Origin: DATBVX01 sp963810775
GTDB lineage: Bacteria > Pseudomonadota > Gammaproteobacteria > Steroidobacterales > Steroidobacteraceae
Direction: 5' to 3'
Length of the DNA stretch: 64,000 nt
Assembly (NCBI GenBank): GCA_963810775.1
Contig: CAWEOT010000025.1
Span: 124,001-188,000, forward strand
Part shown: positions 1-9,910 of the stretch, piece by piece
How positions within the stretch are numbered: position 1 is the stretch's first letter
Layout of the letters: every line of letters begins with the position of its first letter
The notes under the pieces: generated by a model
What the model was told of the DNA's origin: nothing
The model's input: the letters and a program-made list of their open reading frames with translations, nothing else
Database searches by the model: none
Program-made: the position numbers and the translations under genes

Positions 1-245
1 CCCTGCTCGAAACCGCCCTGTCGGGCGCGGGAATTGCGCCGGTCATGGGGTTCATGAGCGAGCGCCCCGTCGCCGCTGGGTCACTCACGCGCGTGCTTCC
101 GGATTGGCGCTTCGCGATCGAGCGTCCCGTGTCGGCGCTGTTCGTGAAGGATCGCCATCCGACCCCTAAGGTGCAGGCATTCCTCGACTTTCTCGTCACC
201 TTGTTCCCCGGAAATCAGCGTGGACTGCGAGCCGGCGATTCCTGA
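1..245 (+). CDS. LysR-family transcriptional regulator, C-terminal fragment
   Basis: Only the last ~80 residues are in the window; the reading frame is open from base 3 and the 5' end lies outside. The visible part fits the end of a LysR substrate-binding domain: GIAPVMGFM, then PVAAGSLTRVLPDW, then a hydrophobic strand with PVSALFVKDRH and a final helix with VQAFLDFLV. LysR regulators often control adjacent efflux operons, and this one ends 115 bp upstream of an RND operon on the same strand, so local control is plausible but inferred. The DNA-binding half cannot be seen. Confidence 0.8.
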   Translation, partial: LLETALSGAGIAPVMGFMSERPVAAGSLTRVLPDWRFAIERPVSALFVKDRHPTPKVQAFLDFLVTLFPGNQRGLRAGDS

Positions 246-359
246 GCTTCAGGCATCAGTGAAGTTCGGCTGCGCGCTTGTTCACGTTCTGTTCACCCCC
301 TAATCTCCCTGTCCCTCGGCGGCCACCCGGACGGTCGCCGTTGCTAAGGGACATTCGCC

Positions 360-1589
360 ATGCTTGCAAACATCACCCCCATCGCGACGCGGTTCGACCG
401 GCGTTTCCGGACATTTCTACCCCTGGTTGGCTCGCTCATCCTGAGTGCGGCGTTGCTGACCGGATGCAAGCCACAGGCTGCCCCGTCTGCGCCCGCGCCG
501 CAGGTGAACGTCGCCAAGGTCATCGAGCGCAAGGTCAACGACTGGGACGAGTTCACCGGGCGCATCCAGGCAATCGATAGCGTCGAGATTCGCCCGCGTG
601 TCTCCGGCTACATCGAGCGCATCGCATTCACGGAAGGCGGCCCTGTCAAAAAGGGCGACCTGCTCTTCGTCATCGATCCGCGCCCGTATCGCGCCGAGCT
701 GCAGCGTGCGCAGGCGGATGCCGCCGGGGCAAAGACGCGTGCTGAGCTCGCGCGCAACGAAGTGGCACGCGCGGAGCGGTTGCTTGCCGCACGTGCGATA
801 TCGCAGGAGGAATATGACGAACGCGTGAATCGGGCGCACGAGACCGGCTCGGCGGTCGAGGCCGCAGCAGCGGCTGTCGAAGTGGCTCGCCTCAACCTCG
901 AGTTCACCCGCGTCGTTTCACCGATCGACGGCCGCGTGGGCAAGGCGGAAGTGACCCCGGGGAACCTCGTTGGCAGCGGCGAAGGCGCGACGCTCCTCAC
1001 GACTGTCGTCTCCATCGACCCGGTGTACGTCGAATTCACGGGCGACGAGCAGGTCTATCTGAAGTACGCCGCCATGTCGAAGAAGGGCGAGCGCGCGAGC
1101 TCGCGTGATGAGCCGAACCCCGTCTACATGGGTCTGGCGAACGAAACGGGATTCCCGCATCCCGGCCACATGACCTTCGTCGACAACCAGCTGGATCCGG
1201 CCACCGGAACGATTCGGGGCCGCGCGATCTTTCACAATCCGGAGGGGCTGTTCACCCCGGGGTTATTCGCACGCATCAAGCTGCTCGGCAGCGGACAGTA
1301 CAACGCGATCCTCATCAACGACCGTGCGGTCGGCACCGATCAGAACCAGAAATTCGTGCTGGTCGTCGGCGCGGACAAGATGCTGAGCTATCGGCCCGTC
1401 AAGATCGGTCGCATCGTGCAGGGCCTGCGCGTGGTGCTCGATGGTCTGCAGCCCGGCGAAACCATCGTCGTAAACGGTATTCAGCGGGTGCACCCGGGCA
1501 TGCCGATCTCGCCGCTAGTCGTGCCGATGGACGAGGATGTGCCGCCATCAGCGCGGCTGCCGGAAGTCGGCACCACGCAGGTCTCGTGA
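360..1589 (+). CDS. RND efflux periplasmic adaptor (membrane fusion protein), MexE-like
   Basis: 409-residue adaptor that would link the inner-membrane pump to the outer-membrane channel. It has a signal peptide with lipobox LLTGC (lipidated Cys36), so it is probably a periplasmic lipoprotein. Family marks follow: a barrel-sandwich start (DEFTGRIQAIDSVEIRPRVS, about 62–81), a long alpha-hairpin rich in Ala, Arg and Glu (about 110–170), then the second half of the lipoyl-like domain (VVSPIDGRVGKAEV) and beta-barrel domains. AAGGGA lies 8 bp before the ATG. The pump gene starts 7 bp after its stop, so the three genes form one operon. Substrates cannot be read from sequence; the MexEF/TtgAB-like class typically exports antibiotics and solvents. 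Confidence 0.93.
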   Translation: MLANITPIATRFDRRFRTFLPLVGSLILSAALLTGCKPQAAPSAPAPQVNVAKVIERKVNDWDEFTGRIQAIDSVEIRPRVSGYIERIAFTEGGPVKKGDLLFVIDPRPYRAELQRAQADAAGAKTRAELARNEVARAERLLAARAISQEEYDERVNRAHETGSAVEAAAAAVEVARLNLEFTRVVSPIDGRVGKAEVTPGNLVGSGEGATLLTTVVSIDPVYVEFTGDEQVYLKYAAMSKKGERASSRDEPNPVYMGLANETGFPHPGHMTFVDNQLDPATGTIRGRAIFHNPEGLFTPGLFARIKLLGSGQYNAILINDRAVGTDQNQKFVLVVGADKMLSYRPVKIGRIVQGLRVVLDGLQPGETIVVNGIQRVHPGMPISPLVVPMDEDVPPSARLPEVGTTQVS

Positions 1590-1596
1590 CGCAGCC

Positions 1597-4500
1597 ATGA
1601 AGTTCGCGCAATTCTTTATCGACCGCCCGATCTTTGCTGCGGTCCTCTCGGCGATCGTGTTCATCACGGGCGCGATTGCCGTGTGGAACCTTCCCATCAG
1701 CCAGTACCCGGAAGTCGTGCCACCTTCGGTAGTCGTGCGCGCGACGTATCCGGGCGCCAATCCCAAGGTCATCGCGGAGACCGTCGCCGCGCCACTCGAA
1801 CAGGAAATCAACGGCGTCGAGAACATGCTCTACATGTCCTCGCAGTCGACCACCGACGGGCTGATGACGCTCACCGTGACCTTCAAGGTCGGCACCGACA
1901 TCGACACCGCACAGGTGCAGGTGCAGAACCGGGTGTCGCAGGCGCTACCGCGCCTGCCCGAGGATGTACGCCGCTTTGGCGTCACGACCATCAAGAGCTC
2001 GCCCGACCTCCTGATGGTCGTGCACCTGTATTCGCCCGACAACCGCTACGACATGGTGTACCTGCGCAACTACGCGGTGCTGCAGGTGCGCGATCAGCTC
2101 GCGAGACTTCCCGGCGTCGGCGAAGTGCGCGTGTTCGGCGCCGGCGACTATTCGATGCGCGTGTGGCTCGATCCGCAGAAAGTCGCATCGCGCGATCTCA
2201 CGGCCGGTGACGTGGTGCAAGCGATCCGCGAGCAGAACGTGCAGGTCGCCGCCGGCGTGATCGGGGCGCAGCCTGCGCCCGCCGGAGTCGAGTATCAGCT
2301 CAGCGTCAACGCTACCGGGCGCCTGGTCACCGAAGAGGAATTCGGCAACATCATCATCAAGTCCTCGCCCGACGGCTCAGTAACTCGGCTCAGGGACGTG
2401 GCGCGCATCGAGCTCGGCGCCGGAACGTATTCGTTGCGCAGTCTCCTCAACAACAAGCCGGCCGTGGCGCTGCCGGTCGCGCTCAAGCCGGGTGCCAATG
2501 CACTCGATCTTTCCGATGCCGTGCGTAAAGCCATGCAGGAGATCAGCAAGACCTTCCCCGAAGGTGTCGACTATCAGATCGTCTACGACACCACCATTTT
2601 CGTGCGCGAATCGATCATCGCGGTCATCGAGACACTGCTGGAAGCGGTCGCGCTGGTGGTGCTCGTCGTGGTGCTGTTCCTGCAGACCTGGCGCGCTTCG
2701 ATCATTCCACTGCTTGCGGTGCCGATCTCGATCGTGGGCACGTTCGGCCTGATGCTTGCGTTCGGATTTTCGATCAACAATCTGTCGCTCTTCGGGCTGG
2801 TGCTCGCCATCGGCATCGTGGTCGACGATGCGATCGTCGTGGTGGAGAACGTCGAACGTAATATCGAGCGGGGCTTGAGTCCCCGCGACGCGGCGTATCG
2901 GGCGATGGAGGAAGTCAGCGGTCCGATCATCGCGATCGCACTAGTGCTGTGCGCCGTGTTCGTGCCGATCGCGTTCATATCGGGACTGACCGGCCAGTTC
3001 TACAAGCAGTTCGCTCTCACGATCGCGATCTCAACCGTCATCTCGGCATTCAACTCGCTCACCCTGAGCCCTGCGCTGTGCGCGGTTCTCCTCAAGTCCC
3101 GTGACGCCAAGCCCGACATCGCCACGCGCATCATCGATCGGCTGTTCGGCTGGGTGTTCCGGCCCTTCAATCGCCTCTTCCATCGCTCCTCGGAGCGCTA
3201 CGGCAAGGGCGTCGGCGGATTTATTGGCCGCAAGGGCGCCGTGGCCATCGTGTATGTGGCCCTTATCGGACTCACCTGGTTCATGTTCCGCCTGGTGCCG
3301 CCGGGTTTCATCCCGACGCAGGACAAGCTGTACCTGATCGCGTTCGCTCAGCTCCCCGATGCCGCTTCGCTCGATCGCACCGAAGATGTGATCCGGCGGA
3401 TGTCCGACATCGGGCTGAAGAATCCGGGAGTCGATGGCGCGATTGCCTTCCCGGGGCTCTCGATCAAGGGCTTTACCAACAGCTCCAACGCCGGGATCGT
3501 GTTCTTCCGCCTGAAGGCGTTCGAGGAACGCAAGGGCAAGGCACTGAGCGGCCCCGCCATCGCGCAGTCTCTCAACCAGCAACTTGCCGGCATCCAGGAT
3601 GCGTACATCGGCGTGTTTCCGCCGCCACCGGTAGCGGGCCTCGGCACCCTGGGCGGTTTCGCACTGCAGATCGAGGATCGCGCCAATCTGGGTTATGACG
3701 AGCTGTACGCTGCGTTGCAGGGAGCGCTGGCGAAGGCCTATCAGACGCCGCAGCTCGCAGGCGTCTTCTCGAGCTACACGATCAACGTGCCGCAGATCAC
3801 TGCGGATGTGGACCGCGTGCGCACCAAGGAGCAAGGCGTCGCGCTCACCGATGTCTTCGAAGCGATGCAGGTGTACCTGGGATCGCTCTACGTCAATGAC
3901 TTCAATCGCTTTGGGCGCACCTACCAGGTCATCGCGCAAGCCGACGCCCAGTACCGTGCGCGGCCGGAAGACATCCGGCTGCTCAAGACGCGCAACAGCC
4001 AGGGACAGATGGTGCCCCTGGGCTCGCTCGTGACGATCAGCCAGACGAATGGGCCCGATCGCGTGCTGCGCTACAACGGCTATCTCGCCGCGGACGTCAA
4101 TGGCGGGCCGGCGCCCGGTTTCAGCAGCGGGGAGGCTCTGCGATCCATCGCCAAGGTCTTGAATGAAACGCTGCCGAACGGCGTCAAGTTCGAATGGACC
4201 GATCTCACCTATCAGGAAACCAGCGCGGGCAACACCACCATCTTCGTGTTCCCGCTCTGCGTACTGTTCGTATTCCTCGTGCTGGCCGCGCTCTATGAGA
4301 GCTGGGCGCTGCCGCTGGCGATCATCCTGATCGTGCCGATGTCCATTCTGTCCGCAATCACAGGCGTGTGGCTCACAGGCGGCGACAACAACATCTTCAC
4401 GCAGATCGCGCTTTTCGTGCTCGTGGGTCTCGCGTGCAAGAACGCGATCCTGATTGTCGAGTTTGCCAAGGTGCGTCAGGACCAGGGGCTGACACCCGAG

Positions 4501-4782
4501 GCCGCGGCGATCGAAGCGGCAGGGCTGCGACTGCGCCCGATTCTGATGACCTCACTCGCCTTCATCATGGGCGTGGTGCCGTTGGCGATTGCCACGGGCG
4601 CGGGAGCCGAGATGCGCCGGGCGATTGGGATCGCGGTGTTCTCCGGGATGCTCGGGGTCACGGTCTTTGGTCTGTTCCTGACGCCGGTGTTCTACGTCAT
4701 CGTGCAGCGGCTTGCGATGCGCTTGCGCGCACCGCCGAAGGCGGCGCCAGTGGCGACGATTGCGGGAGGCGAACATGCGTAA
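1597..4782 (+). CDS. RND multidrug efflux transporter, inner-membrane pump (HAE1 type)
   Basis: 1061-residue pump, the usual length for AcrB/MexF proteins. The start MKFAQFFIDRPIFA is the family's conserved N-terminus; an in-frame start 60 bp upstream would overlap the adaptor gene and is rejected. The proton-relay acidic pair is present in TM4 (GIVVDDAIVVVENVER) and the matching Lys lies in the C-terminal half (ACKNAILIVEFAK). The two large periplasmic loops and the duplicated six-helix halves are intact. It would exchange protons for drugs as a trimer. Its last 8 bases overlap the start of the outer-membrane channel gene, implying coupled translation. Confidence 0.95.
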   Translation: MKFAQFFIDRPIFAAVLSAIVFITGAIAVWNLPISQYPEVVPPSVVVRATYPGANPKVIAETVAAPLEQEINGVENMLYMSSQSTTDGLMTLTVTFKVGTDIDTAQVQVQNRVSQALPRLPEDVRRFGVTTIKSSPDLLMVVHLYSPDNRYDMVYLRNYAVLQVRDQLARLPGVGEVRVFGAGDYSMRVWLDPQKVASRDLTAGDVVQAIREQNVQVAAGVIGAQPAPAGVEYQLSVNATGRLVTEEEFGNIIIKSSPDGSVTRLRDVARIELGAGTYSLRSLLNNKPAVALPVALKPGANALDLSDAVRKAMQEISKTFPEGVDYQIVYDTTIFVRESIIAVIETLLEAVALVVLVVVLFLQTWRASIIPLLAVPISIVGTFGLMLAFGFSINNLSLFGLVLAIGIVVDDAIVVVENVERNIERGLSPRDAAYRAMEEVSGPIIAIALVLCAVFVPIAFISGLTGQFYKQFALTIAISTVISAFNSLTLSPALCAVLLKSRDAKPDIATRIIDRLFGWVFRPFNRLFHRSSERYGKGVGGFIGRKGAVAIVYVALIGLTWFMFRLVPPGFIPTQDKLYLIAFAQLPDAASLDRTEDVIRRMSDIGLKNPGVDGAIAFPGLSIKGFTNSSNAGIVFFRLKAFEERKGKALSGPAIAQSLNQQLAGIQDAYIGVFPPPPVAGLGTLGGFALQIEDRANLGYDELYAALQGALAKAYQTPQLAGVFSSYTINVPQITADVDRVRTKEQGVALTDVFEAMQVYLGSLYVNDFNRFGRTYQVIAQADAQYRARPEDIRLLKTRNSQGQMVPLGSLVTISQTNGPDRVLRYNGYLAADVNGGPAPGFSSGEALRSIAKVLNETLPNGVKFEWTDLTYQETSAGNTTIFVFPLCVLFVFLVLAALYESWALPLAIILIVPMSILSAITGVWLTGGDNNIFTQIALFVLVGLACKNAILIVEFAKVRQDQGLTPEAAAIEAAGLRLRPILMTSLAFIMGVVPLAIATGAGAEMRRAIGIAVFSGMLGVTVFGLFLTPVFYVIVQRLAMRLRAPPKAAPVATIAGGEHA

Positions 4783-6199
4783 GGTCGCGGTCGTGCTCAT
4801 GACCGCTGCGCTTGCGGCCTGCGCTGTCGGTCCTTCATATGAGGAGCCCGACACACCCGTGCCAGGCGAATTCGTCGGAGCGGGGAACGCGACATTTCCC
4901 GAGCAGCCGGTGGTGGCGCAGTTCTGGACAGTGTTTGGCGATGACGCACTCACGAGCCTGATACAGGACGCACTCAACGCCAATCACGACCTGCGAATCG
5001 CGGCAGCGCGCCTCAACGAAGCGCGCGCGCTGCGTCTGGGGGCCGCTTCGGACTTTCTTCCTGTGGTCAATGTCAACGGGCTGCAGGCGAAAACGCGCGT
5101 GAGCCCGACCGACCAGCCCGGAGTTGCCGCGAACCAGCGGCGCTTTGACTACTACGAGGCAGGGTTCGACGCGACTTGGGAGATCGACATCTTCGGTGGC
5201 GTGCGCCGCGGTTATGAAGCGAGTCGCGCCACGGTCGATAGCACCCTCGCCTCGCTTGATGACAGCTTCGTCACCGTGACGAGCGAAGTCGCCCGCAACT
5301 ACTTCGAGCTGAGGGGCTTGCAGGGCCGGTACGAGGTGGCGAAGCGCAACGCCGACGTACAGCGGAGCACTCGCGATCTGACGCAGCAGCGTCTCGACGC
5401 CGGCCGCGGCACCGAGCTGGACGTTGCGCGAGCGCAGGCACAACTCTCGACCACCCTGGCCACGCTCCCGCAGCTCGAGGCGGCAATCGCTCGCACGCGC
5501 TATCGGCTCGCTGTGTTGACGGCACATCAGCCCGGTACGGCCGACGAACGCCTCGAGCCGCGACCAATACCCACGATCCCCGAGTTCACGCCAGTAGGCG
5601 AGCCGACGGATTGGTTGCGCCGACGTCCCGATGTGCGCGTAGCCGAACGGAATCTCGCGGCCTCAACGGCGCTGATCGGCGTCGCGGTGTCCGACTTGTT
5701 TCCAAAAGTCTCTCTGAACGGGCGCTTTGGCTGGAACGGACTCGACCGCGATGCTATCGGCGACAACACAGCCGAGATCTATCACTACGGACCTTCGATC
5801 TCCTGGGCCATATTCGACTTCGGGCACGTGCGCGCGAACATCAACGCCTCCCGTGCCAGCGCCGAGGGCGCCCTGGCGCGCTACGAGCAGACGGTCCTGA
5901 CGGCGCTCGAAGACACCGAAGGCGCGCTCATCAACCACTCGACGGCTCGCGCCCGCGAAGCGGCGCTGGCGCAAGCGGCCGAAGCAAGCAGTGTGGCGAC
6001 GCGTCTTGCGCGCCTGCGATATGAAGAAGGTGTCTCTGACTTCCTGCAGGTGCTGGATGCAGAGCGCACCCAGCTCGACGCCGAAGACCTGCTCGCCCAG
6101 AGCCGCTCTGACTCTGCAACTACCCTGGTAGCGGTCTACAAGTCACTCGGTGCCGGCTGGCAGCAGGTGCAGTCGCCCTACATGCCAGCCGGCCGGTGA
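4775..6199 (+). CDS. RND outer-membrane channel lipoprotein (NodT/OprM family)
   Basis: 474 residues. The start at 4775 gives a short lipoprotein signal peptide (MRKVAVVLMTAALAAC, lipidated Cys16) and is preceded by GGGAGG. Conserved NodT-type features include the N-terminal VGPSYEEPDTPVP, the repeated helical hairpins, and the motif LRRRPDVRVAERNLAASTA near residue 290. It would form the trimeric channel that completes the tripartite pump. The gene overlaps the end of the pump gene by 8 bp and closes the operon. Confidence 0.94.
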   Translation: MRKVAVVLMTAALAACAVGPSYEEPDTPVPGEFVGAGNATFPEQPVVAQFWTVFGDDALTSLIQDALNANHDLRIAAARLNEARALRLGAASDFLPVVNVNGLQAKTRVSPTDQPGVAANQRRFDYYEAGFDATWEIDIFGGVRRGYEASRATVDSTLASLDDSFVTVTSEVARNYFELRGLQGRYEVAKRNADVQRSTRDLTQQRLDAGRGTELDVARAQAQLSTTLATLPQLEAAIARTRYRLAVLTAHQPGTADERLEPRPIPTIPEFTPVGEPTDWLRRRPDVRVAERNLAASTALIGVAVSDLFPKVSLNGRFGWNGLDRDAIGDNTAEIYHYGPSISWAIFDFGHVRANINASRASAEGALARYEQTVLTALEDTEGALINHSTARAREAALAQAAEASSVATRLARLRYEEGVSDFLQVLDAERTQLDAEDLLAQSRSDSATTLVAVYKSLGAGWQQVQSPYMPAGR

Positions 6200-6215
6200 T
6201 CCCTCGCAGGATGGC

Positions 6216-6590
6216 TTATTGCTGTGGAGGCTGGTCGCTCGGCGGTGTCGTCTGGTCCGCCGGCGGCATGTCGCTTGGAGACTCGCTGGGCGCCGGGGCC
6301 TGCTCAGACTGCGGCTTGTCCGCCGGGGCTGGCGTTTCTGCCGGGGCGTTCGAAGGCTTGAACGCCGCGTCGAACTCGCTCTTGCTCAGGCTGCCATCGG
6401 CGTTCGAATCCGCCGTCTGAAAATTCGCAACCACGGTCGAGTTGACCTGCGCTTCAGCCTGCGTGATGCGGCCGTCTTTATCGGAGTCGAACTGGTCGAA
6501 CACCGATGAGCCCGCGCCTGAAGGTGGTGTCTGGGCCAACGCGGCCGTTGATAACAAGGCCGCAAGCGCCAGGGTGAGTGGTCCTTTCAT
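6216..6590 (-). CDS. Secreted EF-hand calcium-binding protein
   Basis: 124 residues. The signal peptide ends near ALA|Q20. Two canonical EF-hand loops follow: DSDKDGRITQAE (35–46) and DSNADGSLSKSE (61–72), each with acidic residues at positions 1, 3, 5 and 12. The last ~45 residues are a Pro/Ala/Ser/Gln-rich tail, likely disordered. It should bind calcium in the periplasm or outside the cell. It converges on the efflux operon with 16 bp between stop codons. Small secreted EF-hand proteins are common in proteobacteria and mostly uncharacterised. Confidence 0.88.
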   Translation of the reverse strand: MKGPLTLALAALLSTAALAQTPPSGAGSSVFDQFDSDKDGRITQAEAQVNSTVVANFQTADSNADGSLSKSEFDAAFKPSNAPAETPAPADKPQSEQAPAPSESPSDMPPADQTTPPSDQPPQQ

Positions 6591-6782
6591 GTCATATCTC
6601 CATTGGTAGTCAGAATTGTCTGACGGCGCTCATGCCGCCGGACTGGACGCAAAAGACCAGTGGACGCCGCCAGGGGTATGACGCCTTCCCTGCATCTGAT
6701 GCACGCTTCGAATGAGAACGCGCCTGCGGACTGACGTTCCCGAAAATTGCGTTGCCGCTTGGAGACACCGCCGCAGGCGATT

Positions 6783-7358
6783 TCAGAACAGAAACGGAAT
6801 CAGGGCCGGCACATTTGCCTGGTATTGACGGTACTCATCTTCGAACGCACCGAGCATCCAGCGCTCCTCGATCGAAAGTTTGCGAATGAATGCCGCGGTG
6901 ATGATGGCGAAGCCGAGGAGCGGACACCAGTCATTGCGTGACAGCGCGGTGCCGAGAATTGCGAGCAGCAGGCCGGTGTAGATCGGATGGCGAACCCAGC
7001 GGTACGGCCCCGTGCGTACCAGCACGTGTCCCTCCTTCAGGGTAATCGTCGCACTCCAGTTCGCACCCAGATGCCGGCGCGCCCAGATCGAGAATCCGAG
7101 TCCAGCGGCCACCAATACCGTCCCCGCCCAGTAGAGCGGTAGCGGATCGACTGACACAGGCCGGTGCAGCCACACCGGGGGTACACGCGGAAACGCGACC
7201 AGCACGACACCGATGACGAGAGGGATGATGTGCGACGCGCGAGACGCAAGGGACTCATGCTGTTCCGTCGCCTTGGTTCGCAGCGCAGAGACTCTCCAGA
7301 ACAGGATCCATACGATCCACAGCATCGCGATGATTCCTGGGTACAGGGGCGCATTCAT
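6783..7358 (-). CDS. Isoprenylcysteine carboxyl methyltransferase-family membrane protein
   Basis: 191-residue integral membrane protein with several hydrophobic helices and the family signature VRTGPYRWVRHPIYTG (about 115–130), followed by the C-terminal EERWMLGAFEDEYRQY block. In this superfamily these segments bind S-adenosylmethionine. Bacterial members are generally of unknown substrate, since the hosts lack prenylated CaaX proteins. It stands alone, divergent from the kinase gene at 7469. Confidence 0.85.
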   Translation of the reverse strand: MNAPLYPGIIAMLWIVWILFWRVSALRTKATEQHESLASRASHIIPLVIGVVLVAFPRVPPVWLHRPVSVDPLPLYWAGTVLVAAGLGFSIWARRHLGANWSATITLKEGHVLVRTGPYRWVRHPIYTGLLLAILGTALSRNDWCPLLGFAIITAAFIRKLSIEERWMLGAFEDEYRQYQANVPALIPFLF

Positions 7359-7468
7359 CTCCGCAATCCCTTGCCGAGCGGCTCAACAACCATAGGAGCC
7401 GAACGCGAGCTACGACCACAGCGCGAGGAGGTCGTTCACGCGGCCGCGCGTTACTCTAAACTGAGGCC

Positions 7469-8893
7469 GTGAACGAGCGTCTGTACCTGGCGCTGGATCA
7501 GGGCGGCCACGCGAGCCGCGCGATCATTTTCGATGCCAAAGGCGACACCCGCGCCCAGTCCTATGCTCCGGTGACCTCGGTCCGCCCGGCTGCGGACCGG
7601 GTGGAGCACGACCCGGAACAGATTTGCGAATCGCTGCGGCTCGCGATCACCGATGCGAGTCACCACGCGACGAGGTCGAGTGAGCTGGTCGCGGCCGGTC
7701 TCGCGACACAGCGTTCCAGCATCGTGTGCTGGGATCGGAACACCGGCCGTGCTCTTTCGCCAGTGATTTCCTGGCAGGACCGTCGTAACGCCGCATTCGT
7801 CGCGCTACTCAATTCCCGCGCACGCGAAATCCACGCCCGCACCGGGTTGGTACTTTCCCCACACTACGGCGCGAGCAAGCTGCGGTGGTGTCTCGACAAT
7901 CTGCCCGAGGTCGCTGATGCCGCGCGAGAGAATCGGCTTGCGTTCGGACCGCTATCGAGCTTCCTGCTGTTTCGGTTGCTCGCGGAACGCCCGCTGCTCA
8001 TCGATCCCGCCAATGCGTCGCGCACCCAACTCTATGATCCCGCCACGCGCAACTGGTCATCCGAACTGCTTGAGCTGTTCGGCCTCGACGCGGCGCATCT
8101 GCCCGTACCCGTCGGAACTCGTCACGACTTCGGCACACTGCGGGTCGGTGAGCAAAAGGTGCCGCTTCGGATCTGCACCGGAGATCAGTCGACCGTGCCG
8201 TTCGCATTCGGTGCCATGCGCGTTGATTCGGCCTACGTCAACATTGGCACTGGCGCATTCATACAATGCCCGCTGAGCCAACCGGTCATCGCCGCACCTT
8301 TGCTCACCAGCGTGATCTGGTCGGATGAGCGGCGTGCGCTCTACACACTCGAAGGCACGATCAATGGCGCCGGCAGTGCACTCGACTGGTTCTCCGAAAC
8401 CGAGGGTGTCGATGCGCAGCGGATGCTGGCGGCGTTCGATCTCAACGCCAGCCGCGATTTGCAGCCACCACTGTTTCTGAATGGTGTCTCGGGTCTCGGC
8501 TCCCCGTTCTGGGTCCCTGGTTTCGAATCGCGTTTTGTGGGTATTGGATCGACGCGGGAGCGTTTCATGGGGCTTCTCGAGAGCATCCTGTTCCTGGTGC
8601 GCGTCAATCTCGACGAGATGCAGCACGCGGGCGCGAAATTCGAACGGGTCATCGTGACCGGCGGTCTCAGCGCCAGTGACTGGCTGTGTCAGCACCTCGC
8701 CGATTTGCTCTCGCTGCCGGTGCACCGTCACGAGGAGATCGAGGCCACTGCGCGTGGGCTCGGCTTTCTGGTTGCCGATCAACCTTCTGACTGGGGGGTC
8801 GGTGACAAAGTGCGGCTGTTTGCGCCCGCGGCAAATCCACAACTACTCGAGCGTTTCTGCGCCTGGCTCAGGGAAATGAAGCGCGCGGCGTGA
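7469..8893 (+). CDS. FGGY-family carbohydrate kinase (glycerol kinase-like)
   Basis: 474 residues with the two-domain FGGY kinase layout. The N-terminal ATPase strand is LALDQGGHASRAIIFD (atypical: most kinases have DxGTxSxR). The glycerol-kinase-like CWDRNTGRALSPVISWQDRR lies at about 89–108, and the C-terminal half has NIGTGAF and VTGGLSASDWL. GTG is the start. It would phosphorylate a polyol or sugar. It is somewhat shorter than classical GlpK (~500), and no glpF or glpD is nearby, so glycerol as substrate is not assured. Confidence 0.8.
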   Translation: MNERLYLALDQGGHASRAIIFDAKGDTRAQSYAPVTSVRPAADRVEHDPEQICESLRLAITDASHHATRSSELVAAGLATQRSSIVCWDRNTGRALSPVISWQDRRNAAFVALLNSRAREIHARTGLVLSPHYGASKLRWCLDNLPEVADAARENRLAFGPLSSFLLFRLLAERPLLIDPANASRTQLYDPATRNWSSELLELFGLDAAHLPVPVGTRHDFGTLRVGEQKVPLRICTGDQSTVPFAFGAMRVDSAYVNIGTGAFIQCPLSQPVIAAPLLTSVIWSDERRALYTLEGTINGAGSALDWFSETEGVDAQRMLAAFDLNASRDLQPPLFLNGVSGLGSPFWVPGFESRFVGIGSTRERFMGLLESILFLVRVNLDEMQHAGAKFERVIVTGGLSASDWLCQHLADLLSLPVHRHEEIEATARGLGFLVADQPSDWGVGDKVRLFAPAANPQLLERFCAWLREMKRAA

Positions 8894-8923
8894 GTACCTG
8901 CACGGCCGCACCGGGCGGGAAAA

Positions 8924-9910
8924 TCAGGTCGGCTCGCCGAGTTCCCCGAGCACCTCTCCGGCAATCCAGCTATCGCCGCGCAACCTCGGCATGAAGCCGC
9001 AGTGACCTCCGAAGCGGGTCGGCGTAACACGCAGGTTGGCGAGTCGCGGCAGTCGTTCGAGATCTCCGGACGGAATCATTGGGTCGTCGCTGGCGGCGAT
9101 GATCCGACTCGGGGTCTCCAACGATTCAAGGGCACCGTGTACGAGCGCATAGCCTTTCAGATAGGTCTTGAGATCCGGGAACTCGCTGTGATGGCGCACG
9201 AGGTAGTCCGTCATCGCGGTCAGCGTCCGATCGCGCAACAGTTCCTTGAAGTCGTAGACATCGGGCCAGGCGAGCTGCTTCCTGAGCAGGGAGCGGGTCC
9301 ATTTCCAGATGAAGTAACTGCGATAGATCGCAGAGCCGTTCTCCAGCGCCGCGAGCGTCACTTCCGGGTCGAGAACCGGTGAGATTGCCACGATGCGATG
9401 CAGATCGATCCCCGCTTCGCGGGCCCGAGCGCCAACCCTGAGGGCGAAATTACCGCCGAGCGAGAAGCCGGTCAGGCTCAGTCGTTGCGTCGGGTACATG
9501 GACTGGATACGCCGCACGGCGCCCACGACTTCCTTGATCCGGCAGGAGTGAAACAAATCCCGGTTCAGATGATGAGTCGGTCCGTGATCGCGCAGATTGA
9601 GGCGCAGGACATCGAAGCCGCGTTCAAACAGGAACTGGCCGAGCGCCAGCACATACAAGGACTCCGCGCTGCCCTCCCAGCCGTGGTGCAGGACTACCAG
9701 GTGCCTTGCGGGTGCACCTCCGCGCCGCTCCTGCGTGGCATGCAGACCGAGCAGCCGAACGCCGTCGCCGCAATCGAGTACCTGTTCCACGCTGCTCTGG
9801 AGCAACGGCACGGCGCGTCGCTCCACGGTCGAACGGCGCAACGGGATACTGGGGAGAATCGACTGGAGGTGGGCGTTGCGCAGCCAGGGGCGCGGCGTGA
9901 ATTCCGTCAT
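8924..9910 (-). CDS. Alpha/beta hydrolase, YheT/COG0429 family
   Basis: 328 residues. The N-terminus (PRPWLRNAHLQSILPS) is typical of the COG0429 hydrolases. It has the oxyanion-loop HHGWEGS and the nucleophile elbow GFSLGGN near residue 148; a late GGHCGFMP likely holds the catalytic His. Family members are esterase-like with poorly known substrates. Its ATG overlaps the stop codon of the upstream response-regulator gene by 4 bp (ATGA), so the two are co-transcribed. Confidence 0.85.
   Translation of the reverse strand: MTEFTPRPWLRNAHLQSILPSIPLRRSTVERRAVPLLQSSVEQVLDCGDGVRLLGLHATQERRGGAPARHLVVLHHGWEGSAESLYVLALGQFLFERGFDVLRLNLRDHGPTHHLNRDLFHSCRIKEVVGAVRRIQSMYPTQRLSLTGFSLGGNFALRVGARAREAGIDLHRIVAISPVLDPEVTLAALENGSAIYRSYFIWKWTRSLLRKQLAWPDVYDFKELLRDRTLTAMTDYLVRHHSEFPDLKTYLKGYALVHGALESLETPSRIIAASDDPMIPSGDLERLPRLANLRVTPTRFGGHCGFMPRLRGDSWIAGEVLGELGEPT

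Noticed and set aside
3031..3939. Long 302-codon minus-strand ORF inside the RND pump
   Set aside because: Shadow of the pump gene; the translation shows no domain and the plus-strand protein is clearly conserved.
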